The translations under genes and the position numbers were made by a program. The notes under the pieces are model-generated. The model had not been told where the DNA came from and ran no database searches. It was given only the letters and a program-made list of their open reading frames with translations. Source: Verrucosispora sp. NA02020 (GTDB taxonomy: Bacteria > Actinomycetota > Actinomycetes > Mycobacteriales > Micromonosporaceae). From it: a stretch of DNA of 64,000 nt. The stretch lies in the NCBI RefSeq assembly GCF_013364215.1, contig NZ_CP054923.1, positions 5,580,001-5,644,000 of the forward strand. The letters run 5' to 3'. This document shows, one piece after another, positions 33,914 through 43,328 of this stretch; positions within the stretch are counted from its first letter, which is position 1; the number at the start of each line of letters is the position of its first letter.

Positions 33914-35200
33914 TCAGGGTGTGAGGCGGTGGAGGTCGCGGGGGAAGGCGGTGACCTCGCGGACGTTGGCAGCTCCGGTCAGCCGGGCGACGAAGCGTTC
34001 CAGACCGATGGCGAACCCGCCGTGCGGCGGCATGCCGTGCCGGAAGGCGTCGACGTATCCGGCGTACGGCTCGACCGGTTCGCCCCGGGCGGCGAGGGCG
34101 GACAGGTAGTCGGCGTGCCGGTGCAGCCGCTGCCCTCCGGTCACCAGTTCCAGGCCACGGAAGAGCAGGTCGAAGCCGTTCGAGTAGTCCGGCCGGTCCG
34201 GGTCGGGGTGGGTGTAGAAGGGCCGCTTCGCCATCGGGTACCCGGTGACGAAGACGAAGTCGGAGCCGTGTTCCCGCTGCGCCCACTCGCCCAGTGCCCG
34301 TTCGTGGGCGGGCGCCAGGTCCGGTTCGTCGGCGGGTGCCCCGGCGATCCGCAGGGCCTCGGTGAAGTGCACGTCCGGGATCTGCGCCGGTACGGCGGGC
34401 ACCTGCACGCCGAGGGTGGCCAACGCGGCGCCGGCCCGGTCGTCGACCGTCTCCATCATGCCGGCCAGGGTGTCCCGCAGGACCTCCATCACGTCCCGGT
34501 GGTCGGTGACGAAGCCCAGCTCGGCGTCGAGGGAGGTGTACTGCGCCAGGTGCCGTACGGTGTCGTGCGGCTCGGCGCGGAACACCGGCCCGACCTCGTA
34601 GACCCGCTCGAAGACACCGACCATGAGCTGCTTGTAGAACTGCGGTGACTGGGCCAGGTACGCCGGACGGCCGAACCAGTCGAGCGCGAAGACGTTCGCC
34701 CCGCTCTCGGTGGACGAGCCGACGACCTTCGGGGTGTGGATCTCGACGAACCGTCGGGCGTCCAGCGTGGCCCGGAAGCCGGCCACCGCCGCCGCCGAGA
34801 TGCGCAGTGCCGCCGAGCGGCTCGGGTGGCGCAGCGCGACGGGTGCGTGGTCGAGCTGGGTGGGCAGACTGGCGGTGAGCGTCGGCCGGTACAGGTCGAA
34901 GGGCGGCGGTACGGCGGGCGGCCCGAGCGGGCGTACCACCGGGTCGGTCAGCTCGACCCCGGCGGGCGCGGTGGCGTTGGCGACCACCGTGCCGTCGACT
35001 TCGACGACGCTCTCCTCGGGCAGCGCCTCGATCTCGGCGCGGACCGCCGGGTCGGTGACCACCACCTGGGTGAGGCCGGCGGCGTCCCGGACGATCAGGA
35101 AGGCCACCGACTTGAGCAGTCGGCGGCGGTGGACCCAGCCGGCGATCCGGACGGTACGGCCGGTGTGCGGGGTGAGTCGGTCGGACAGGATGCGTTGCAC
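33914..35200 (-). CDS. aspS: Archaeal-type aspartate-tRNA ligase
   Basis: A 428-residue class II synthetase of the short archaeal/eukaryotic AspRS type, without the GAD insertion of the standard bacterial enzyme (about 590 residues). The OB-fold anticodon-binding domain (TVRIAGWVHRRRLLKSVAFL) is followed by the catalytic core: motif 2 in VGPVFRAEPHDT, the AspRS signature LELVTGGQRLHRHADYL and motif 3 in GGFAIGLERFVARLTG, with REVTAFPRD. Such enzymes are often non-discriminating and can charge tRNA-Asn with Asp. The GTG at 35200 has a perfect GGAGGT, which is also the target of the upstream T-box sequestrator. It lies between lipB and lipA, unlike the usual actinobacterial order. A second, standard AspRS presumably lies elsewhere. 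Confidence 0.9.
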   Translation of the reverse strand: MQRILSDRLTPHTGRTVRIAGWVHRRRLLKSVAFLIVRDAAGLTQVVVTDPAVRAEIEALPEESVVEVDGTVVANATAPAGVELTDPVVRPLGPPAVPPPFDLYRPTLTASLPTQLDHAPVALRHPSRSAALRISAAAVAGFRATLDARRFVEIHTPKVVGSSTESGANVFALDWFGRPAYLAQSPQFYKQLMVGVFERVYEVGPVFRAEPHDTVRHLAQYTSLDAELGFVTDHRDVMEVLRDTLAGMMETVDDRAGAALATLGVQVPAVPAQIPDVHFTEALRIAGAPADEPDLAPAHERALGEWAQREHGSDFVFVTGYPMAKRPFYTHPDPDRPDYSNGFDLLFRGLELVTGGQRLHRHADYLSALAARGEPVEPYAGYVDAFRHGMPPHGGFAIGLERFVARLTGAANVREVTAFPRDLHRLTP

Positions 35201-35537
35201 GGTTACCTCCTCGTCGATCGCAACGCGATCCCCGGGAGGTGTGGGCGAGCGGGAACCTCGCGGTGCCACCACACCTTCGCCCCCGTCGGGACGGGGGCCT
35301 CATTCGTCGCCTTTTCACCGGGGCCAGCCGGGCGGGCTCTACTGGGCGCGGATGTTAGGCGGGGTCCCCTGCTCTACCGCAGGCGTTAGCAGGGGGCCCT
35401 TCCTTACACATCACACGCCGTTCTTCCCGCAGCTCGGGAGGGTCTTCACGGCCCGACGCCAGACCGCCTCACAGCAACCGGCGGCTCTCTTCAACTGGCG
35501 GATCGGGGCGCTACTCGGCTCCGTCGTCGCTCTCGAA
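35201..35537 (-). promoter_or_regulatory. T-box riboswitch (tRNA-Asp, translational type) upstream of aspS
   Basis: Read on the minus strand. The -10 box TAGCGT is at 35548-35543. Stem I is paired through GGAG/CTCC, CCCGA/TCGGG and GCCAG/CTGGC, with the AG-rich bulge AAGAGAG and the distal loop GGTTGCTGTGA closed by CCGCC/GGCGG. In the specifier loop GTGAAGACCC the codon GAC (35444-35442) is Asp. A stem III hairpin lies at 35298-35279. The antisequestrator has arms GGTGTGG/CCACACC (35275-35238), the T-box bulge TGGCACC (35268-35262) and hairpin GCGAG/CTCGC. The alternative fold pairs ACCTCC (35240-35235) with the Shine-Dalgarno GGAGGT (35210-35205) around hairpin GATCGC/GCGATC. Uncharged tRNA-Asp should expose the ribosome-binding site. 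Confidence 0.9.
35353..35408 (+). repeat. 56-bp palindromic repeat, copy C, inside the aspS T-box leader
   Basis: TGTTAGGCGGGGTCCCCTGC starts the left arm; the loop is TACCGCAGGCGT and the right arm is canonical. It occupies the linker between stem I and stem III of the T-box. Confidence 0.9.
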
Positions 35538-35660
35538 CGACCACGCTAGCACCCGATCGGGCCGTCCTGTGACGCGTGATTCCCGCCTTCGGTGTCCGGC
35601 GTCACAGGATTTCCGAGGTGACGGCCGTCGCCCCTGTTCATCGACGGCCACCATCCGGCG

Positions 35661-35666
35661 TAGGCT
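35661..35666 (+). promoter_or_regulatory. -10 box for leaderless lipA
   Basis: TAGGCT ends 6 nt before GTG 35673. Confidence 0.6.
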
Positions 35667-35672
35667 CGTTTT

Positions 35673-36662
35673 GTGACGATCGAGCACTCCGCGCCAACGA
35701 CCGGCCAGGCCGCGCGTACCGCGACGCCCGCTCCCGAGGGGCGGCGACTGCTGCGGATCGAGGCACGCAACGCCGAGACGCCGATCGAGCGCAAACCACC
35801 GTGGATCAAGGTCAAGGCCAAGATGGGCCCGGAGTACACCCAGTTGCGCGGGCTGGTCTCGCGCGAGGGGCTGCACACCGTGTGCCAGGAGGCCGGTTGC
35901 CCCAACATCTACGAGTGCTGGGAGGACCGGGAGGCCACCTTCCTCATCGGCGGCGACCAGTGCACCCGCCGCTGCGACTTCTGCCAGATCGACACGGGCA
36001 AGCCGGCCGAGTTCGACGCCGACGAGCCGCGCCGGGTCGCCGAGTCGGTGGTCTCGATGGGCCTGCGGTACGCCACCATCACCGGCGTCGCCCGTGACGA
36101 CCTGCCCGACGGCGGCGCCTGGCTGTACGCGGAGACCGTCCGGCAGATCCACGCCCTGCAACCGGGCTGTGGCGTCGAGCTGCTGATCCCCGACTTCAAC
36201 GCCGTCCCCGAGCAGCTCGCCGAGGTGTTCGGCGCCCGGCCCGAGGTGCTGGCGCACAACGTCGAGACGGTGCCGCGCATCTTCAAGCGGATCCGGCCGG
36301 CGTTCCGCTACGAGCGCTCGCTGGACGTCATCAGCCAGGCCCGCGCGGCCGGGCTGGTCACCAAGAGCAACCTGATCCTGGGGATGGGCGAGGAGCGCGC
36401 CGAGGTCTCCCAGGCGCTGCGCGACCTGCACTCCGCCGGTTGCGAGTTGATCACCATCACGCAGTACCTGCGCCCCTCCCCCCGGCACCACCCGGTGGAG
36501 CGCTGGGTCAAGCCGGAGGAGTTCGTCGAGCTGCGCGAGGAGGCCGAGGAGATCGGCTTCGCCGGGGTGATGAGCGGGCCGCTGGTGCGCTCCTCCTACC
36601 GCGCCGGCCGCCTCTACCAGCAGGCCCTGGCCGCCCGCGAGAGCGTCGCCGTCGCCGGCTGA
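35673..36662 (+). CDS. lipA: Lipoyl synthase LipA
   Basis: A 329-residue radical-SAM enzyme that inserts two sulfurs into protein-bound octanoyl groups made by LipB. Both iron-sulfur motifs are present: the auxiliary-cluster cysteines in [14 protein letters not shown] and the radical-SAM CxxxCxxC in [16 protein letters not shown]. The C-terminal [11 protein letters not shown] contains the conserved RSSY with the Ser ligand. The N-terminal 30 residues are variable. It is separated from lipB by about 4 kb of inserted genes, whereas the pair is adjacent in mycobacteria. Confidence 0.97.
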   Translation: MTIEHSAPTTGQAARTATPAPEGRRLLRIEARNAETPIERKPPWIKVKAKMGPEYTQLRGLVSREGLHTVCQEAGCPNIYECWEDREATFLIGGDQCTRRCDFCQIDTGKPAEFDADEPRRVAESVVSMGLRYATITGVARDDLPDGGAWLYAETVRQIHALQPGCGVELLIPDFNAVPEQLAEVFGARPEVLAHNVETVPRIFKRIRPAFRYERSLDVISQARAAGLVTKSNLILGMGEERAEVSQALRDLHSAGCELITITQYLRPSPRHHPVERWVKPEEFVELREEAEEIGFAGVMSGPLVRSSYRAGRLYQQALAARESVAVAG

Positions 36663-36795
36663 GCCGACCGGCGTCGACAGGGTTCCGCCGGCTGCGTCGG
36701 CGACCGACCGCACGAACCCCGGTCCAGGACGGGCCGGCGAGCGGCGCCCGACGGGCAGGGACCGGCCGGGGATCAACCGCGCGGCGAGCGACCAC

Positions 36796-36801
36796 TAGAC
36801 T
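36796..36801 (+). promoter_or_regulatory. -10 box for leaderless DUF4191 gene
   Basis: TAGACT ends 7 nt before ATG 36809. Confidence 0.6.
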
Positions 36802-36808
36802 CGGGCGC

Positions 36809-37498
36809 ATGGCAAAGCCCCAGGAGAAGGTCTCGTTCGGCCAGCGGCTGAAGCAGATCGGGTTGGTGTTCCGGTTCACCGCCAAGCAGGACAAGTGGTT
36901 CGCGCCACTGGCGGCCGGCGCGGTGCTGATTCCGCTCGCGCTGACCGTGGTCGCGGTCATGATCTGGGGCTGGCTGTGGTTGCCGTTGGGCATCCTGTTC
37001 GCCCTGCTCGCCCTGCTGATCGTGCTCAACCTGCGGTCGAACCGGGCGATGATGAACGCGGCCGAGGGGCAGCCGGGCGCCGCCGCGCAGATCATGGAGA
37101 ACATGCGGGGCGACTGGCGGGTCTCCCCGGCGGTCAGCTCGACCACCCAGATGGACATGGTCCACCTGGTCATCGGCAAGCCGGGCGTGATCCTGCTGGC
37201 GGAGGGCAACCCCCAGCGGGTACGCGGGCTGCTCGGCCAGGAGAAGCGTCGGCTCGCCAAGGTGATCGGCAATGCACCGCTCTACGACTACGTCATCGGC
37301 CAGGACGAGGGCGAGCTGCCGATCCGCAAGCTGCGGATGACGCTGATGCGGCTGCCGCGCAACCTCAGCGGCAAGGACGTCAACTCGCTGGACAAGCGAC
37401 TCAAGGCGCTCACCGCCCGGCCGCAGATGCCCAAGGGCGCCATCCCGAAGAACCTCCGCCCGCCGCGCGGTGCCTTCCGGCAGAGCCGGGGCCGCTGA
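36809..37498 (+). CDS. DUF4191 membrane protein
   Basis: A 229-residue protein of the DUF4191 family, whose gene follows lipA in many actinobacteria (Rv2219 in M. tuberculosis). After the basic N-terminus (RLKQIGLVFRFTAKQDKW) come two membrane helices (about residues 30-70), then a soluble domain with VIGKPGVILLAEGNPQRVRG and VIGNAPLYDYVIGQ, and a basic Pro-rich tail. Function unknown. The ATG at 36809 is fixed by the -10 box. Confidence 0.88.
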   Translation: MAKPQEKVSFGQRLKQIGLVFRFTAKQDKWFAPLAAGAVLIPLALTVVAVMIWGWLWLPLGILFALLALLIVLNLRSNRAMMNAAEGQPGAAAQIMENMRGDWRVSPAVSSTTQMDMVHLVIGKPGVILLAEGNPQRVRGLLGQEKRRLAKVIGNAPLYDYVIGQDEGELPIRKLRMTLMRLPRNLSGKDVNSLDKRLKALTARPQMPKGAIPKNLRPPRGAFRQSRGR

Positions 37499-37513
37499 GG
37501 TCGGGTCGGGCGG

Positions 37514-37921
37514 TCAGCGCCCGGCGCGTACGGCCGGGACGACGACCGCGCCGCTGAGGCGGTCGTGCAGGCCCCGCCGGTGCTGGTCCATCAGCAGTGC
37601 GGGGACGACCAACGCCAGCAGGACGCCGCGCAGCAGGGCCCGGACCAGTCCGATCCGTCCGCCGTCGACCCAGGCCACGCAGCGGATCCTGGTGACGTAC
37701 ATGCCGGGGGTCTGTGCGAACAGGCCGAGGAAGAAGCCGTACATCACGATCAACACGACGACCGGTGCCCACGGGTCTCCGGTGGGGCTGGCGAACAGGC
37801 CCGACGCGAGCAGGCAGAGCACCCAGTCGATGACCAGTGCCCCGAAGCGGCGGCCCAGGTCGGCCGGGGCGAAGGTGGGGTCGGTGGCGGGCGGCGGCGC
37901 GTGGTGGGGCTCGGTCGTCAC
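37514..37921 (-). CDS. RDD-family membrane protein
   Basis: A 135-residue protein with the RDD pattern: DLGRRFGALVIDWVLCLLAS with Arg and Asp in the first helix, a second helix, TPGMYVTRIRCV, and QHRRGLHDRLSGAVVV with the closing Arg-Asp. The homologue Rv2219A lies in the same place in mycobacteria. Function unknown; some RDD proteins act as Na+/H+ antiporters. GTG 37921 is preceded by TAGTCT 8 nt away on the minus strand, suggesting a leaderless start. Confidence 0.85.
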   Translation of the reverse strand: MTTEPHHAPPPATDPTFAPADLGRRFGALVIDWVLCLLASGLFASPTGDPWAPVVVLIVMYGFFLGLFAQTPGMYVTRIRCVAWVDGGRIGLVRALLRGVLLALVVPALLMDQHRRGLHDRLSGAVVVPAVRAGR

Positions 37922-38084
37922 AGCGGACAAGACTAGCCAGCACACGGGCACGGGCCCGGCGCAGGTCCGGCACGTGATACCGAAAAGGGTCAATAGCAGC
38001 AATTTTCACTACACTGGCACAGCCGGACCAGTCCGTCGCGTATCGGGTCGGTCCCACCAGGGAACATGACACAACGCGAGGGAC

Positions 38085-38100
38085 GTAACACGGCAGAAAC
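38085..38100 (+). promoter_or_regulatory. Candidate GlnR box upstream of glnA copy 1
   Basis: GTAAC-N6-GAAAC fits one a-b half of the actinobacterial GlnR consensus (GTnAC-n6-GAAAC). It lies 97 bp before the GTG and about 70 bp after a possible -10, TACACT (38010-38015). The second a-b half is not recognisable. Confidence 0.5.
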
Positions 38101-38181
38101 ACTGGAGACATGGCCGGGCAACCGCACGGCCATAGCGTCGCCAGGAGCCTAGCTACCCCGTGGACGTTGCCAGGAGGACGA

Positions 38182-39510
<1,329 letters not shown>

Positions 39511-40070
39511 GAGGCGATGTTCGGCACCTCCAACGCCAACCACCCACCCGGCGTCAACACCTGCCGCGCCGCCCGCAGGAACCGACGCGGATCATCCACG
39601 TGCTCCAACACATGCCACGCACACACCACATCCGCCCGCAACGACGGCGCGACCTGCTCGAAATACCCCTGCCGCACCGGCACACCCAGGTGATCCACGG
39701 CAAACGCCGCCGCCACCCGAGACACCTCCACCCCCGTCACCGTGAAACCGGCACCCCGCGCCGCCTCCAGGAAATAACCACCCGCACACCCCGCCTCCAC
39801 CAACACCGACGGCCCCACCACCGACGACAACCACCGCAACCGCCGCCCCGCCTCGAACCGGCGCTGCCGGCCGGAGGCGAAGTAGTCCTGGTAGCCGCCG
39901 GTCAGGTAGTAGTCCTCGTCGTACAGTTCGTCGGGAGGCGGGGCGGCCTCCGCGGTCCACCGGAAGTCGCAGTCGGTGCAGCGGCGCAGCACTCCGTCGA
40001 GCGCCGGGGCGGCGTGCCCGTCCCGGCCGCACAACGCGCAGGTGGTCAGTTCGTCGTCTCTGAGCTTCAT
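39511..40070 (-). pseudogene. Methyltransferase A, second copy, 3' truncated
   Basis: Starts as MKLRDDELTTCALCGRDG at 40070 and is identical to the complete copy at 40070-40924 until 39511, where it meets glnA. The frame then reads antisense glnA to a stop at 39474. The SAM-binding VEAGCAGGYFLEAA and [10 protein letters not shown] motifs remain; the last about 98 residues are replaced. Confidence 0.85.
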
Positions 40071-40924
40071 CAGCCGTTCCGTCCGTCGCGCGGTCTGCGG
40101 GCGATCACCCGCAGGAGGTCTCCCCGCCACCGATGGGTCAGGCGCGGCGAGCGCAGGGTGATCAGGTCCGGCGGCAGCAGCCGCCGCGCGTGTCGCATCC
40201 GGTATGCGACGGGCATGTAGAACCGGAAGACCGTGGTGTCCTGCCGGACCACCTCGAATCCGGTGGCGGCCAGGAGCCTGGTCAACGAGGTCGGGGTGAA
40301 GTGCCAGGGGTGGTACTCCGGTTGCAGGCCGGGCCAGCGGTGACCGAGGCGGGCGGCGGCGGGCGAGGCGATGTTCGGCACCTCCAACGCCAACCACCCA
40401 CCCGGCGTCAACACCTGCCGCGCCGCCCGCAGGAACCGACGCGGATCATCCACGTGCTCCAACACATGCCACGCACACACCACATCCGCCCGCAACGACG
40501 GCGCGACCTGCTCGAAATACCCCTGCCGCACCGGCACACCCAGGTGATCCACGGCAAACGCCGCCGCCACCCGAGACACCTCCACCCCCGTCACCGTGAA
40601 ACCGGCACCCCGCGCCGCCTCCAGGAAATAACCACCCGCACACCCCGCCTCCACCAACACCGACGGCCCCACCACCGACGACAACCACCGCAACCGCCGC
40701 CCCGCCTCGAACCGGCGCTGCCGGCCGGAGGCGAAGTAGTCCTGGTAGCCGCCGGTCAGGTAGTAGTCCTCGTCGTACAGTTCGTCGGGAGGCGGGGCGG
40801 CCTCCGCGGTCCACCGGAAGTCGCAGTCGGTGCAGCGGCGCAGCACTCCGTCGAGCGCCGGGGCGGCGTGCCCGTCCCGGCCGCACAACGCGCAGGTGGT
40901 CAGTTCGTCGTCTCTGAGCTTCAT
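40070..40924 (-). CDS. Class I SAM methyltransferase A, with N-terminal zinc-ribbon
   Basis: A 284-residue enzyme. N-terminal cysteines CALCGRDG and RRCTDCDF form a likely zinc-ribbon, as in sugar-modifying C- or O-methyltransferases. The Rossmann core has LVEAGCAGGYFLEAARG (SAM), [28 protein letters not shown] and [10 protein letters not shown]. The C-terminus (HWHFTP-like PEYHPWHFTPTSLTRLL) closes the fold. It probably methylates a nucleotide-sugar or polysaccharide made by the adjacent cluster. Its ATG overlaps the stop of methyltransferase B (TGATG). From residue about 70 to the end it is identical to B at DNA level. Confidence 0.88.
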   Translation of the reverse strand: MKLRDDELTTCALCGRDGHAAPALDGVLRRCTDCDFRWTAEAAPPPDELYDEDYYLTGGYQDYFASGRQRRFEAGRRLRWLSSVVGPSVLVEAGCAGGYFLEAARGAGFTVTGVEVSRVAAAFAVDHLGVPVRQGYFEQVAPSLRADVVCAWHVLEHVDDPRRFLRAARQVLTPGGWLALEVPNIASPAAARLGHRWPGLQPEYHPWHFTPTSLTRLLAATGFEVVRQDTTVFRFYMPVAYRMRHARRLLPPDLITLRSPRLTHRWRGDLLRVIARRPRDGRNG

Positions 40925-41772
40925 CAGCCGTTCCGTCCGTCGCGCGGTCTGCGGGCGATCACCCGCAGGAGGTCTCCCCGCCACCGATGGGTCAGGCGCG
41001 GCGAGCGCAGGGTGATCAGGTCCGGCGGCAGCAGCCGCCGCGCGTGTCGCATCCGGTATGCGACGGGCATGTAGAACCGGAAGACCGTGGTGTCCTGCCG
41101 GACCACCTCGAATCCGGTGGCGGCCAGGAGCCTGGTCAACGAGGTCGGGGTGAAGTGCCAGGGGTGGTACTCCGGTTGCAGGCCGGGCCAGCGGTGACCG
41201 AGGCGGGCGGCGGCGGGCGAGGCGATGTTCGGCACCTCCAACGCCAACCACCCACCCGGCGTCAACACCTGCCGCGCCGCCCGCAGGAACCGACGCGGAT
41301 CATCCACGTGCTCCAACACATGCCACGCACACACCACATCCGCCCGCAACGACGGCGCGACCTGCTCGAAATACCCCTGCCGCACCGGCACACCCAGGTG
41401 ATCCACGGCAAACGCCGCCGCCACCCGAGACACCTCCACCCCCGTCACCGTGAAACCGGCACCCCGCGCCGCCTCCAGGAAATAACCACCCGCACACCCC
41501 GCCTCCACCAACACCGACGGCCCCACCACCGACGACAACCACCGCAACCGCCGCCCCGCCTCGAACCGGCGGGGCGCGGCCAGGAAGTAGTCCTCGTAGC
41601 CGCCGCCGGTGAAGTAGTCCAGGTCGTAGCGGGCCGGAGCGGCGTGCGGGTCGGGCACGGTCCAACCGAGTCCACAGCCGGAGCAGCGGCGCAGCACGCC
41701 GTCCAGGTCACCCCGGTGCGGGTGGTCGTCGCCGCAGTTGAGGCAGGCCGTGGGGCGGACGTCGAGGCTCAT
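40924..41772 (-). CDS. Class I SAM methyltransferase B, with N-terminal zinc-ribbon
   Basis: A 282-residue paralogue of A. The first about 68 residues differ (TACLNCGDDHPHRGDLDGVL, RRCSGCGLGWT, YFTGGGYEDYF), and the rest is identical. ATG 41772 overlaps the flippase stop by 4 bp (ATGA). The sudden change from clearly diverged to identical sequence at 41571 points to gene conversion, recent duplication or misassembly, not ordinary divergence. Confidence 0.88.
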   Translation of the reverse strand: MSLDVRPTACLNCGDDHPHRGDLDGVLRRCSGCGLGWTVPDPHAAPARYDLDYFTGGGYEDYFLAAPRRFEAGRRLRWLSSVVGPSVLVEAGCAGGYFLEAARGAGFTVTGVEVSRVAAAFAVDHLGVPVRQGYFEQVAPSLRADVVCAWHVLEHVDDPRRFLRAARQVLTPGGWLALEVPNIASPAAARLGHRWPGLQPEYHPWHFTPTSLTRLLAATGFEVVRQDTTVFRFYMPVAYRMRHARRLLPPDLITLRSPRLTHRWRGDLLRVIARRPRDGRNG

Positions 41773-43328
41773 CGGCGTACTCCCGGGGTCAGCGCGCGAG
41801 CCCGCCGGGCAAGCGTGCGCAGCCGGGCCCGCTCGTCGGTGCTCAGGTATCCGCCGCCGACGAGCAGCGCGGCGGCGAACGTCAGGGTCAGGCCGGCGCG
41901 GGTGGCCACGGCGAGCGCCGCGCCCACCCGTCCCGGCCCGTCCGGCAGATGCCCGAGCAATGCGGCGGTGGCGAGGCCCGCCACGGTCGCGGCGGCGATC
42001 GGCGGCCAGAGCGTGCGCAGCACCGGCCGGATCGGACGCCCCGTGGCCCGGTGGAAGTGGGCCAGGAAGTACCCGGTGGCGAGCACCACCGCGAGCGCCG
42101 TCGCGGTCGGCACGCCGAGCGGGCCGGCGAGCATCAGCAGCGGTACGGTCAGCGCCACGTTGAGCACGACCGACAGCAGGACGTAGCGGGTCTCGAGGCC
42201 GGGACGACCCTCGACCCGGGCGACGATGGTGGCCGCACCCATGATCAGGTTGAGCGCGTACGCCGGGGCGAGGATGGCGATGGTCGCCCCGGCCCAGGAG
42301 ACCGGGTGTCCGAGCCAGAGCCGCACCAGCGGGTCGGCGCTGACCATCAGCGCCGCTCCGGCCGGTGCGAGGAAGACGGCCAGGTACCGCACCGTGGTCA
42401 GGTAGAAGGTGTCGAGCCAGGCCCGCCCGCCGGTGACCGCGCGTCGCACGGCCGCGGGAAAGAGCACCAGCAACGCGAAGCCGGGCGGCAGGCGCAGCAG
42501 GTTGAGCAGGCGGGTGCCGAGGTCGGCGTCACCGGCGACGGCCGGGCCGAAGAATCCGCCGAGCACCAGCCGGTCGAGTTCCACGTTCACCGCGGCGGCG
42601 CCGCTGGACACCTGGACCCGCAGGCCGTACCCGCCGACCCGGCGCAGGTCGGGTCCGGCCAGGCGGCCCCAGCGGGGCGTCAGGTCGCGGTGCCGGTGGT
42701 ACGCGGCGGCGGCGAGCAGGATCGTCCGGATCGCGCCGGTGGACGCGGCGGCGGCGGCGAGCGCGACCAGACCGCCACCGAGGCGGACCACCGCGATCGT
42801 GAGCACCGCGCCGAGGACCGCCGTCACGGCGTTCACCAGGGCGAGCGCGCCGTACCGCTGGACTCCCTCCAGGACCGCCCGCCAGGGCAGTTCCACGCCG
42901 CCGGCCACCACGCCGAGCAGCAGCCACAGGGTGGCGTGCCACGCGTCGCGGGTCAGTTCGCCGAGCCGCAGCAGGTGGGCGATCCAGGGCCAGCCGGCGG
43001 CGAGGGCGGCGAAGGTGAGCCCGCCCAGGACGAGCCCCCAGGTCAGACCGAGACCGAGCAGCCGCCGCAGCACGTCGGAGGGGCCGGCCTCGGTCTCGGC
43101 CGCCGCCACCTCCCGGACCAGCGCCGAGCCGAGCCCGAGGTCGAAGAGGGCGACGACGGCGAGCAGTCCGGTCAGCAGCACCCAGACGCCGAACGCCTCC
43201 GGCCCGAGGTGCTGATAGACGACGGGCAACGAGACCAGGCCGGCCAGCGCCATGACGATCCGGGCGCCCAGCATGCTCAGCGTGTTGCGGGTCAGGCGTG
43301 CGCCGACCGTGCCGGCCGCGCTAGCCAC
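41769..43328 (-). CDS. Polysaccharide flippase (Wzx/MATE-like)
   Basis: A 519-residue protein with about 14 membrane segments, typical of oligosaccharide flippases that move undecaprenyl-linked repeat units across the cytoplasmic membrane. The opening TLSMLGARIVMALAGLVSLP and YQHLGPEAFGVWVLLTGLL are typical of the family. It overlaps the upstream sugar transferase by 8 bp (GTG 43328) and the downstream methyltransferase by 4 bp, so the four minus-strand genes form one operon. Confidence 0.88.
   Translation of the reverse strand: MASAAGTVGARLTRNTLSMLGARIVMALAGLVSLPVVYQHLGPEAFGVWVLLTGLLAVVALFDLGLGSALVREVAAAETEAGPSDVLRRLLGLGLTWGLVLGGLTFAALAAGWPWIAHLLRLGELTRDAWHATLWLLLGVVAGGVELPWRAVLEGVQRYGALALVNAVTAVLGAVLTIAVVRLGGGLVALAAAAASTGAIRTILLAAAAYHRHRDLTPRWGRLAGPDLRRVGGYGLRVQVSSGAAAVNVELDRLVLGGFFGPAVAGDADLGTRLLNLLRLPPGFALLVLFPAAVRRAVTGGRAWLDTFYLTTVRYLAVFLAPAGAALMVSADPLVRLWLGHPVSWAGATIAILAPAYALNLIMGAATIVARVEGRPGLETRYVLLSVVLNVALTVPLLMLAGPLGVPTATALAVVLATGYFLAHFHRATGRPIRPVLRTLWPPIAAATVAGLATAALLGHLPDGPGRVGAALAVATRAGLTLTFAAALLVGGGYLSTDERARLRTLARRARALTPGVRR

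Larger units (their letters stand above)
39511..41571. repeat. 854-bp exact tandem duplication in methyltransferase genes
   Basis: Units 39511-40364 and 40365-41218 appear identical, and 41219-41571 repeats the first 353 bp a third time. Each full unit contains, on the minus strand, the C-terminal part of one gene, the start of methyltransferase A and the shared central block. Confidence 0.9.

Noticed and set aside
36440..36808. Upstream extension of the DUF4191 gene to 36440
   Set aside because: The extension overlaps lipA in another frame and the -10 box at 36796 lies inside it.
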